Assembly (NCBI GenBank): GCA_004802725.1 | Contig: SGPM01000089.1 | Span: 1-64,000 of the forward strand | Direction: 5' to 3' | From: Antrodiella citrinella | Lineage: Eukaryota; Basidiomycota; Agaricomycetes; Polyporales; Steccherinaceae | DNA: 64,000 nucleotides | Shown here: positions 11,147 through 21,599 of the stretch, in pieces | How the letters are laid out: each line of letters starts with the position of its first letter | Numbering within the stretch: position 1 is the stretch's first letter | Translations under genes and position numbers: made by a program | The notes under the pieces: model-generated | Seen by the model: the letters and a program-made list of their open reading frames with translations, nothing else | What the model was told of the DNA's origin: nothing | The model's database searches: none

Positions 11147-14100
11147 GACTGAAAAGACGTAAATTGGAATTGCAGCGGATGTCTATGATATGAAAGGACC
11201 ATTGGACTTTCATTCTCGGTGGACGACAAAGCAAACGCACCGATAACGATTCGTGAGCGCGTGAAGTGTGTCGTGAAGTTAAACGGTCTCTGAAATAGTC
11301 ATTGAATCTATCGGACTGCGACGTCGGATTATCAGATATTTGGAACGGTGAAAGCGGAGAGAATGTTACTGACCTAATGATGAAGTATCACAACTGCAAC
11401 ACCATGGCAAAGAGAAAGGATGAATGGGGGAGACGAGAGGCGGGACTTGGCTGGTTGCCAGCAGAACGCTGCGGGCAGAGTGAGAGAAGCCTGGAGCCCG
11501 CCGAGCGCTGCCAGGGAAGTTGAGGATGAGCTTGAATTGTGTTGCAGAGCCTACTAGCCAGCAATGGACATTCCCCTATTCTGTCTCTCCGAGTATCCCT
11601 CTACAAGTCCAGACTGCAATCAGGCGCCTTCGAGACCAAGTATCTTCAGCGCCAATCAGCAGCGGAATTGTCTCCACACGTGGCTACCAGACTTCGCCAC
11701 CCCTAGTCGTTCATACCGCGGACTTGGGACAGTACACAGACGAAGACGTGCCCACATGCGTAACTGCTTCAACAAACTTGAACTCTTCCCGATATAGTTA
11801 TGCCACTGAGTCGCATCTTCTATATACAACGTCAGCATAGAGGACGGTGTGCTTGGAGCGCTCCTCCACAAGAATGTTATACCACGTGGAAACAAAAGTT
11901 GCCTGGTTCATGATAGAATCAGATCAGAATTAGATAGATCAACGAACTTTACCGCTCTGCAGAGCGTCCGATATCAGCCATGCCGCTACCAAACATCAGC
12001 GTCGAAACATATCTTTTTCGGTCCGTTTTCTAAAATGGTGTCGCCTACTTTCCAATCTCTTACGATCGTCCAAACTGCGTCCTCCCATTGGTAACCTGCT
12101 TTGTATACGCCATGAATAACCACGATGCCATCGCACCATGATATGGAAGGTGACCGGCCTTGTCCGAAAAACCCTCGGAATCCATGACTGGGTCCCTGAC
12201 CATGTTTGGAACTTTCGCAAGTTCGTCCACCTGACATTTCGTCTCTCTGAAAGTGCTATCCCAGAACCCTGTGCTTGATGATAGTGACAAACATGTTTTG
12301 GTGTGTGCTATTCACCGTCAATTATCGTTTATCACGCTGAACTCGTCGGCCACTGATCATTGGAATTGCCTCGCCCTCGCCGGCATTCAAACCGGTAAGT
12401 ACTTCCTGCGACCGGCGATGCGCCCAGGGTCGGTTGGTGTTCATAATCACCCTCGAAATGCTGGCTCTGAATTGAGCAGATGGCCCATGGTCCGGATCCC
12501 CCAAGGTTCTTTCGGTCTGGGATCGCCAAAATGGGCTCGGAGGTCGTGGAAGGTCGTGGTCTATATACTGCCCATTCGACCTTCCTTTTCGTGCACGTTG
12601 TGGCCATGTTTCATCCGCATCGACTGCCTCCGGGTCCGCTGCAATGCGGCCTCAGCAAGGATACGGTGCGCAAGCCTCGCATATCTAAGTCTTTCATGAA
12701 TGTACGGAGACAAAGACCTTCGAACCAATCATCGATCAATCTGGCTCAGCGTCAGGTAACTCTCTTCCGTCTTCTTTAATTTTCGGACAGCAGTATCCAC
12801 ATGCCTCCAGGCCTCTCGGACAGAGTTGTCATTGCCACGATCAGATCCTGGCTTATGACACCGGTACACACGTTATGCACTGCCGCACGGCTCGAGATCA
12901 TAGCAAGCTCCCGCCACTCTCCCGTCCCGGTACTATTTCCAGATCGGTTCTGGGGTCAATTGCTCTGAGTATCGAGTGCGAGCAGGTCCACAGCTCCGGT
13001 CACCGCTGGTCACCGGTATCATGTCTGCAAATTATACTCAGACAATCTGAGACAAAGACGAATAAGATCCCGAGTGGCCGGAACACACTCATGAATTTGT
13101 AGAAGTCATGACGTCGACCGGTACATTGTATTTTTGGGCGTACGTGGAGCGACGTATAGTGGTCCGTAAGATCTGTTGTGTCCTCAGGTACTATTGCAGT
13201 GATGAGTCTGCCGACAATTGCAAAAAGATCTACACTCAGCATGGCATCCATATGATGGCGTTCTATAACGGTCTAGAGTGCTAACGCACTGACGCCTGAG
13301 CAGGTCGAAATAGCGACGCGGTTCCTCTGTCTCCGAAACATGGTGAAGAGGGATATGGCCAGGGATCCAAATACTCTCAGATTGCCACTGAACCCAGAGC
13401 ACGATCAGGGACGACGCGACTTCAGATGGCAGAAGCCTGGTATGTTTAAAATGCGAAGAAGTCTCTTGCGCTCTGCGGTCGCTGACATACGACTGCGGCC
13501 AACATGTGACGTGACGCTGCGATCCGTGTCGGGTGTAAATGGCATCTTGAATATGACTTCCATGGCGAAAGTCGGAATCCGAGTGAAACTCAAAAAACGG
13601 TGCGAGGGCTACTGAATACGACAGAAGACTTTTAGGTCTGAAGATAAGATGTGGTACCGTAGGATAGTTCACGAGGACGAGTGTCTAGCGCCAGTGCGAT
13701 CGACACCAGAGTGGCCAAAAGCGGGATAGCACCTTTGAGAGGGATCGGAGATAAGGGGAGCCTGTTAACGTTTGCACGGGACGGGTAGATCTGAGATGGC
13801 GCTTACATACGTCGCAAAGCGCGGAAAAGGCACGCAGATGGCTGGTGGCCGCCCATGCATATCTCTGCCCGCTGTGATGCAGGTGTACAACTCGGAGCGG
13901 AGGCCAGTGGCGGCATGGCCAGCTCATCGGAGTGCTGGCTGGGGGAAGTTGGCCCTGCGTTGAGCAGCAGCACTGGCAGCAGCGCGGCAGCGGGGGATAG
14001 CTGATCGTAGTTTACGCTGGTGCGGAGGCAAACGGGGGTTGCTGTGTAGAGGTCTGGGATGTGCAGAGTGTCGACTGTCGCTGGAGGCTCATTAATGCGC

Positions 14101-14918
14101 TCATTCTGACAGAATACGTCCATCGCAGGGTCGCCAGGACGTCGACGCGCCACAGTGGCTAGTTGCAGCCACGACGGATTTGCCTCCGTGAAAGCGCTTC
14201 TGGATATGGCCCAAGCCTTGCGCCGCCTACCCGCAGCAACGTTCTCCTCCAGCCCAAGCAAGTGCTCTACTTTGTTCCAGAACACAACCCTCAAACATTA
14301 ACGTCCCCGACGCTCTCGACGAGTTTCTGGTTTCTGCCACCGGTTCCGTCTTGCATTCGCATCCGAAGGCACACTCCCGTCATAAATAGGAAGTCAACCC
14401 GTACTCTCCATCGCACGCCTCCATCGCCCGCCTTCCGGTGCACGGATCCACGGACTCGCTCATCTCGTCTACTCCGGCACATCCTCACTGGGCTTCTGGC
14501 GTCGGTGGGCAATCCATACTCGTCCACAGTGCATGTGCATCCGCACCTCGTTCAAACTCGTTCCTAGCGTCCTTTGAGGCCCAGATCCTTGCTAGCGACC
14601 CTCTGCCAGCATTGTGCAAAAAGGCTAGGTCCAAAGGTCCGTACTTGGTCTTTCAAATTTCGACTTCCGCTCGCCCGTGACTCAAGTCTTCGTATATAAC
14701 GGTGACTGTACTGCACAGTGTAGTCACGCGCTAAGCGAACCTGCCTGGCCTGCTATATATCCCTTTTCCCTTTCTTGCACTTGCCGTCGTCCTTCTCTCT
14801 CTGTTCTGTCGTCCCCGAACATACTGCTTACACATACCGCTTACCCGCCTTATATTCTTCCAGTTTGCCTCCTCAACTTATTTCATTCCTCCCCTTCCCC
14901 GGTACGACATCATCCGCC
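11147..14918. other. 3.8 kb between two divergent C2H2 paralogues; no supportable gene
   Basis: Both flanking starts point outward, so this is a shared upstream region and the centre of the inverted gene pair. The largest ORFs are about 150-160 codons (12253-12699 on plus; 13184-13672 on minus) and show no domain, no credible splice partners and no low-complexity coding signature. AGGGG/CCCCT pentamers occur at 13754-13758 and 14891-14895, about what chance allows. A pyrimidine-rich stretch at 14760-14900 is probably the 5' UTR of the plus-strand gene. A decayed gene or element may be here but I cannot show it. Confidence 0.5.
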
Positions 14919-16765
14919 ATGGACTCGACCATGCTCTTAACCCAGTATAACCAGCAACATCGCATCTCTCCCATACACCATCACAATACCTCCACTCGTC
15001 TGTCTCGCTCCCAATCCGTCAACGGTATCTTTCAACCCATGTTGACCTCTGCGCAATCGTCTTTCGTTCGCTCGTCCGCACCCCGCGCCATGATGCAGCC
15101 ACATCACTCTACGCCAACGCACTACATACCAGGTTACCGACCCTCGTTCCAACAGGGCGAGTCGCCGTCCAACAGGTCGGTGTCCGTGTCCAGCGGGGGG
15201 ACAGACGTCAGTCAACATTCGGATCGTCAAGAATACGACGTCCCGGTTGTTCCTAGCCAATCGTACAACACCACCGCGGAGTTTCTAGGCGGGCGTGGCA
15301 TGGCTTGGGGAGCTCCTGTGGATAAGATGCAGTTCTCAGACTTTCCTTTCCAAGGTCAGTCTCCCAACACGATTTTTTCATTCCCCGCTATTTCGCTCAA
15401 CGTTTACCGTTATAGGCTCGAACATGATGCCTCATTATGTACCTTCTCAGAAGGACGACTCCTTCACACAACACATTACGGACTTCAGCGCAGCGGCACT
15501 CCCGCCTTTTTATGACAATCACGCCCCCCACGACGGAAGCGATGTCTCTCTCGGATCGTATGGCGGTATGTCCGGTCATGGCGCTTCGTCCCACCAGTAT
15601 CCCCCATCGTCCAACCATCTTACTTCCGCTGTAGACTCGTCTTCCGTGTCTTACGGGTTCGGCGGCCAAGTTAACGACTCGCAGCAACAACACATGTCTA
15701 TTCCCAACATGCAAGAGTCATCTTATACTCTTGGTTCCCCGCACCAGCTCGACTACCCTTCTCCCGTGTCTCTGCAATACCCTGCCTCGAGTACTGGGGG
15801 TTCCCCGACCCGCTTTGTGAACCTTGCCCAAGTGTCTCCGTCACCGACGATATCCCCGGAACTCATTTTCACTGATCTTCCTCCCGCTGCCCCCGGCTCG
15901 CCCGACCAGTCGTGTGATCCCAGAGCTATAGCCAACAGCTCCAGCGAAGGAAGTGGGCGGAACTCTCCGGCGTCCGTTACCGGCTACGACGGAGACGGTT
16001 TCGGCGTGGTCGTCCAGGCGAGAGGCAGACGCCGCATTCGCCAAGGAGGTGAGCCGGCTGCTAAGAGACAGCGGCGCAGTAGCTTTACCAGTTCGTCAGA
16101 TGGGAGCAACCAATTGGCTGAGGGCGAAAGCGGTGAGAGCGAGAAGTCAGAGGACGACGAGGTGGACGGTGACTTCGAAGACGGTGACGATGATGAGGAC
16201 GACGACGATTTCGTTCTCAGGTCGACATCACGACAGAGGGTCCGCAGGCGAAGCACGCGTAATGGCGGTGGCCAGGAAGATGGCCTGTCAGGCAGCGCGA
16301 CCTTCTCCCCGACCCTCTCAGGCGGACGAAAGCTCGCACCTCCGGTCCCGGTTCCCAATCTTACGAAGAAGAGTCGTGGCCGTCGCGTGCCTACCGCGCC
16401 CGTCGTGATATCGCAGAACGGCATCACCAAGGTACGTTCATATTCACCTAATTGGTCCTCAATTGTTACGATAGCTGACATGAAATCAGAATACCCGCAC
16501 GTATATGTGCCGAGTCAACGGCTGCGGCAAATGCTTCGCTAGAGGGGAACACCTCAAGAGACATGTTAGAAGCATCCATACCAACGAGAAGCGTAAGTCG
16601 TTTTGTTACATACTCCGCATTCCAACCTTGTCTCACACTTCGTTGATCACAGCGCATAAATGCCCTTACCCCGGATGTGGCAAGGATTTCAGTCGACATG
16701 ATAACCTTGGGCAACATATGCGTGTTCACAAGAACTATAAGCCTCCGGCGGACAGCATCAACTAG
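14919..16765 (+). CDS. Two-finger C2H2 transcription factor (Msn2-like), copy 2
   Basis: The model has four exons and about 555 residues. The start ATG at 14919 (context CCGCCATGG) is preferred over an in-frame upstream ATG at 14775. A long Ser/Gln/Pro-rich N-terminal half is followed by a basic patch (AAKRQRRSS), an acidic run of about 30 Asp/Glu residues, then [14 protein letters not shown] and two fingers: [14 protein letters not shown] and [13 protein letters not shown]. The protein ends a few residues after the second finger ([11 protein letters not shown]). The intron between the fingers sits after HTNEK, the same place as in the copy at 9841-11146, and the linker before the fingers is alike, so the two are paralogues. 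They differ outside the fingers: here the fingers are C-terminal, there they are central. The likely role is regulation through STRE-like sites; this is inference. Confidence 0.9.
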
Positions 16766-18104
16766 TTCTGCACTAGCTGATGCTGGGACTTTTGTCGGCG
16801 ACGGTCCTGTCAGCCATCCTGTCCATACCTCGCCGTTCAATTCACGTCCCAACAACGATGGATATTTAAGGATGTTCCTTGACCACCCACCCTTCCCGCC
16901 TTCTTCCTGTCAATAGTCATATCGGTTTCCCGTGATCTTTATTGCCTTTGCGCAATTCCAACTTCTCTTCATGACCGCCTTGTGTTTCAATTCTTTCCGT
17001 TTATTTTCCTTGCGTTGGCGGAACGGTCTTTTTTGTATGATAACGATAACTGTATCCGTATGATTCCACGAAAACGCATGATTACTCGGGATAGCTCTGT
17101 AGTAACAGGAAATGTATTTACAATCGTCTCTTCTTCAATCATACTTTCTAGGGCTTCCCTCGTTACATATATCCCGTTTGATCTGTAGGTTATTCGTAGC
17201 GTTTACCCTACGAGGGCGAACTGGGCATCTGTTGTGAAACCTGTGCATCGTTCAAGCGAGTCCTCGACACGTCTCATCATTAAGCAGAGCGCAAGATGGT
17301 TGTTACACACGGTTTAGCGTCCAGTTCTTTTCTTCCACGTTCCATGTCCTCCAACGACGGGATAACTCGTCCACCAGCGCAATCGCCTGAGCGAGTAAGC
17401 ACGAACCAAACCAATGAGCAACTGTCTTCCACCCGTACCTTGCCTCGATCACGTTTCAAAACCAGTTTGGAACCTCCCTTGCACACCCCGCCGCATCGGC
17501 CTTCCGCTCACTCTGCGGACAAGCCGCGCCATGCCTGGTGGGTGGGTTCGCCGCTGCTGACCGCTCGTGTCAGCATACCACACCACAAATCCCGATCCAA
17601 CCCGTCTCTGAATCCGAATCCGAAGAACCCGCCGGATTAGGACTGTGGGACACGGACGGATGAAGCATTTGTCATGGGTTGCGGGTTCGTATCAGCCGTT
17701 AGAACCTAAAAGTTGTCGGAATCTCGAGATAATCCATTCTTGTGTCACTGTAAGGTTCGGCTCTAAGAGCCGGCTATATTTGCCACTTCGGACATCTACG
17801 ATGCTGGACGCCGGGATGATTCCGCCTCATTCCTCGGTCGGTCGCTGACCACGCACGGTAGTCACGATATTCAGCGTTCAATCCTCAACAGGTTTCACTG
17901 CGGCGGGTATGTATATTGCAGGAGCGCAAACCGAAGCGAAGATATGAATACAGCAAGATTACCGTGATATCTGTAAATGACGTCGATGGTCAGCGTATTC
18001 CAATCATCAATGTAGCGTGACGGACGGACGGCACTTACACAAAACAAAAACAGATACGAAATACGCAACGAAAAACGACACAAATTGTCTCTGCCGTCGT
18101 ACGG
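16766..18104. other. Convergent intergenic region, no supported gene
   Basis: There is 1.3 kb between the zinc-finger stop and the centrin stop. One 114-codon plus-strand ORF (17296-17640) is rich in Ser/Pro/His and has no homologue I recognise, so I do not call it. Confidence 0.5.
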
Positions 18105-18765
18105 CTATGCGTCATCCGTCATGATAGCAAAGAATTCCTGCTCGTTGATCTCTCCGTCCTGGTCTAAATCAAATTCGTCGATCATAGCTTGCCTAGTGAA
18201 TGAAAGGATGCATTGTTCAGTGCCACTTGTGGCTCTCTCCGTGTGATGAGCCAACATGACTACTTACAGCTCGTCGTCCTCTAGTCTGTCCCCAATCTCC
18301 TTCGCCACACGACGCAAATTCCGCAAACTGATCTTCCCGGTATTGTCATCGTCGAACAGTTGGAAGGCGCGGCGAATCTCCTCCATGGGATCTCGTGCCA
18401 GTATCCGCTCGCTCACTGCATAGTGAAGTAATAAGGAATGAAGCAAAGGAATGGGGCCAGGTCAACGCGAGAGACAATAGAAATGTGTATAGAGGAACTC
18501 AACTGATTTTTGCAAAATCCTCGAAGTCCATCAGACCGTGTCCTGTCTTGTCATGATCTCGCAGAATCTTCAGCACCTCCGCCTTCTTCAAATCGAATCC
18601 CAGTGCGCGCATGGCGACCTTGAGTTCGTGGTAGTCCACGCATCCGTCCTTGTCCGTGTCGAACAGCTCGAACGCCTCCTTGATTTCCTGCTTTTGCTCG
18701 TCCGTGAGCTCGGGACGCGAATGAGGTCGACGTTTGTTCTTCTGCGCTGCCGTTGAGCCGTACAT
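18105..18765 (-). CDS. cdc31: Centrin (Cdc31-type EF-hand protein)
   Basis: The model has three exons and about 165 residues. The basic N-terminus ([14 protein letters not shown]) and four EF-hand positions match centrin, which acts in spindle pole body duplication and, in yeast, in mRNA export complexes. EF1 ([12 protein letters not shown]) and EF4 ([12 protein letters not shown]) have canonical calcium ligands. EF2 (around [10 protein letters not shown]) lacks acidic ligands at several positions, and EF3 ([12 protein letters not shown]) has Asn at position 12, as is usual in centrins. The phrases [21 protein letters not shown] and GDRLEDDEL are typical of centrin rather than calmodulin. The start at 18765 gives the normal length; a longer in-frame upstream ORF would add an unrelated tail. 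It lies between the two genes of the right duplication arm, unlike the left arm. Confidence 0.93.
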
Positions 18766-19256
18766 GGTGGAAGGGGGAGGCAGTTTGAAAGCGGAATGGA
18801 CGCGACGAACGCGTTTGTTGACTCGGAGAGCAACCTTTGGACACGCCTGGCGTGACGCGAACGGACGCGTCAACGTGACACGCGATACACGTGAGTCTAA
18901 GTCACGGTGGAAGGTGACATGTATGTGACAGCCTCCCACTCTGGCCGCTGACACTGACAGCGAGATGGGCACATCCATAAGCATTACATTGGAGCTCGGA
19001 GTTCGCGATAAAGCAATGTAGCGAGGTTTGTGTCCAGAATATTGTTACGGCGGCCGTACTCAATCTCCTGCACCACATAGCGAAATGTAGACCACGCGCA
19101 TCTCGTGCCATGCTAGTGATAGCAATGCAAAATTTTGAAGCTATAGAACAACCCTACTAGTAGACCATACCAATATACAGAATGTTCAGAATCGTATAGA
19201 AAAATGTGGTGGAATCGAAATGACGAATGAGACGTCGCGTACAGAGTAGGCAGCGA
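18766..19256. other. Intergenic: centrin promoter side and 3' flank of the next gene
   Basis: There is 491 bp between two minus-strand genes. It contains the upstream region of centrin. No gene is visible. Confidence 0.5.
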
Positions 19257-21099
19257 TTACCAGAAACGCATGCTATTGTGGGCATACCCAAGTGCCAGTC
19301 GAAGCATGACAACATTGGATGTGAGACTCGAAAACTGTAAAACATATCAGTAAAATTAAACGCGGGAAAGACGGCGGAGGACACACCCCGTTCCCTATGA
19401 AGACTTGCGCACGTTGTCCAATGAGCATGTCCACAGCTGGAGAAACATATTTCTGCTCCCAATTCAGGACCAAGTCCCGACTGCTGGTAATTGAGTCCCA
19501 GAAGCCAGCCTTTGCCAAAGCGATCTTGAGTTCAGATATCCATTGATGGGGTGCATTCGTCATGATGAAGATCTCCTTCAGGTCCTGACCCGCCTCTGAC
19601 CGGCGAACTTTGCTGACCTTCTCGACGATCTGCTGGATGTCCGGGAAACACCTGGGCATGTAATGCGCTCGCTTTTTGGCTAAATTCAGTCTCGGATCTG
19701 ACAGGGGTTCGAATGTGTCGATAAGTGGTGGGTAACTGTTGAAACCGGTGAAGGAAGATGAATGCTTTGCGAGGAATTTGCAATAATTCTCGTAGTCGCC
19801 TCGTCGGATATGTAGCGCAAGCAGACCAGGAATGGGGGAATATGGGCTGTGAGAGGCGGCATGAGCAGACAATGGGACTAGCACAGAAGTTGATGAGACG
19901 TGAAGTAGGTTGGCATCGAAGGCGGCGTGAACGAGATGAGACCATCGGAAGCCTGTGATGATCGGCGACTTGGACAGTTCGGGCCATATGCTGAGCAGTC
20001 GTTCGGCGGACCCAAATACTCTGGACTGAAGTCAGCAATTGCTTTGCGCTGAGTGCTCGGTGGTGTTTACTTGTAGTCGTCAAAAAGTGGATCGGCATTC
20101 CGCTCTACTTGGATACATGGCTCTGCGGAGGAGAGCTTCTCCTGCCATTGCTGCATCATGCTCTGAGCAGTGGCATCCTCAGACGCGATGCGAGCGACCT
20201 CGCTTTTCTCAATTATGATGGGTTCGGGACACCGCGTATCGAAGTATTCTTTAGATACGGCACGAGGCGCGACAGCATCTTTGGGGAATGTACCACCCAC
20301 AGCTGGACCTACGACGATTTTGAGTAAGGGATGTATTCAGGATGACCAAACTGCATAAATTAGACCTACCGGAGAGAAATGCGGTCAGAGGAATGCGTGA
20401 TGGAATCAACTTGCCGTTGTAACGGGTATAGTCACCACCGTCACTATTCCATGTATAATTGTCAAAGACGAATCTAGGAAACAGACATGAGCTTTGGGTC
20501 ACAAAATTGTTTAGTAGAACAAAGACGCACGTTCTTCCAGAGCTATAAGCAAGATACGCGTTCACTATGACTTCCTGCACGGCGTGTCCCCACCCCAGTT
20601 CTGTAATATTATAACCTCAGATCAATCAAATCCTGATATCCGGAGACAATATCTGCTCACTATGAGCATGATTTGGAAGCCACAGGAACTTTGCATTCGA
20701 ACCTTCGGGGTACGGAAGTGATGGGTCATGTTGGGACAAAGACGCCTCTTTCTCGTGATAATATCGGTAGAGCGGAGGAAGTGGATAGTCTCCGGGTTGA
20801 ATGACGGATGAGTACCTGAAAAAGTACAGACCAGCTAAGAGCAGTAGTCCGAAGACAGCCACCAATAGAATGTTCCTTCTTGGGGGCTTCACCAAACCAC
20901 CAGAAGTATACAAGGGCAAACTTCCACCACTGAGACGCCGCCTGTGGCGGTCATTCTGAGTCAGGGTACGCCAGTTAAGCAAGGACGTGACGGCACGGCT
21001 CATAAAGCTTTGCTTTCTGATCCTGGGAATTGTCCGGTCGATACTCGATTTGCGCAGTCGACCATGAGAGGGCGACTTCGAGTTGTTCGGATTCCACAT
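19257..21099 (-). CDS. O-fucosyltransferase-like type II membrane glycosyltransferase, copy 2
   Basis: The model has six exons and about 500 residues. The basic N-terminal tail (about 70 residues) is longer than in copy 1 and is followed by a membrane segment (ILLVAVFGLLLLAGLYFF). Conserved blocks match copy 1 one for one: YPEGSNAKF, LGWGHAVQEVIVNAYLAY, TWNSDGGDYTRYNGKLIP, PGLLALHIRRGDYENYC, DMLIGQRAQVFIGNG and FSSLTSNVVMLRLALGY, ending MRFW then TAA. Intron positions before LGWGH, before FVFDNY, before GPAVG, before VFG and before FSSLTSN coincide with those of copy 1. The fold is that of GDP-fucose O-fucosyltransferases; substrate is unknown. Its orientation opposes copy 1 at 6859-8728. Confidence 0.85.
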
Positions 21100-21599
21100 T
21101 GACAGTTCACCGCGCTTGCCAGCTGTTCCGAACGGGCGTCACATCCTATAGCACAACACTTCGGGTTAGCAGATCATCGTGCAAGAGCTTCACTGTAACG
21201 CACCAACACCGCACACTTCTCTACCCTTCCGCAAGACGATGGCAGTTTAAAAGACTGCTGGAACGCAGCAAAGGTCGTCGGACGTACCGGCATCTCATTA
21301 GAGAATGTTGTCAGCACCAAGAAATTCATCGAATTCACGGCGTACGGCAAGCACCGGCGATCAGTGCAAGGCCAAATATGGGTTCTACGTTCTTCTATCA
21401 ACCTTCTTTCTCTTTAATCATGACAGCTGCGACTCTGCTATTCTAGTTGTTACAGTGTGATAAAAACGGGCAGGCGATGAACAAGAGCTATATTACAAAG
21501 ACCCTGATACAACGAAGGACGGAAGTCATGAAGTCATTACGATGTAATCAGAAGACGAGCGAATGTTCAGACGCCGAATGTCCTGGACATACGTGCACA
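21100..21599. other. Intergenic, no gene seen
   Basis: There is 500 bp upstream of O-FucT-like copy 2 and downstream of the RhoGEF gene stop. Nothing recognisable is present. Confidence 0.5.

Larger units (their letters stand above)
6859..21099. repeat. Inverted duplication of a two-gene unit (O-FucT-like plus C2H2 factor)
   Basis: Left arm: O-FucT-like (+, 6859-8728) then C2H2 factor (-, 9841-11146). Right arm: C2H2 factor (+, 14919-16765) then O-FucT-like (-, 19257-21099). Reversing and complementing one arm gives the gene order and strands of the other. Members of each pair share protein blocks and intron positions. The protein sequences have diverged well beyond recent-duplicate levels, so the event is old. 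The right arm also holds the centrin gene. Confidence 0.65.

Noticed and set aside
12060..12290. Minus-strand ORFs with protein-like phrases at 11986-12290
   Set aside because: Two frames look equally plausible and neither joins to other exons; I could not build a gene.
12253..12699. 148-codon plus-strand ORF in the gene-poor centre
   Set aside because: No recognisable motif, no splice partners and ordinary composition; chance ORFs of this length occur elsewhere in the window.
17296..17640. 114-codon plus-strand ORF between zinc-finger and centrin genes
   Set aside because: Ser/Pro/His-rich, no homologue recognised, no promoter or splice evidence.
17685..17700. GGGTTCGTATC, resembling a tRNA B box
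   Set aside because: Does not match GGTTCRANYCC and there is no A box or cloverleaf upstream.
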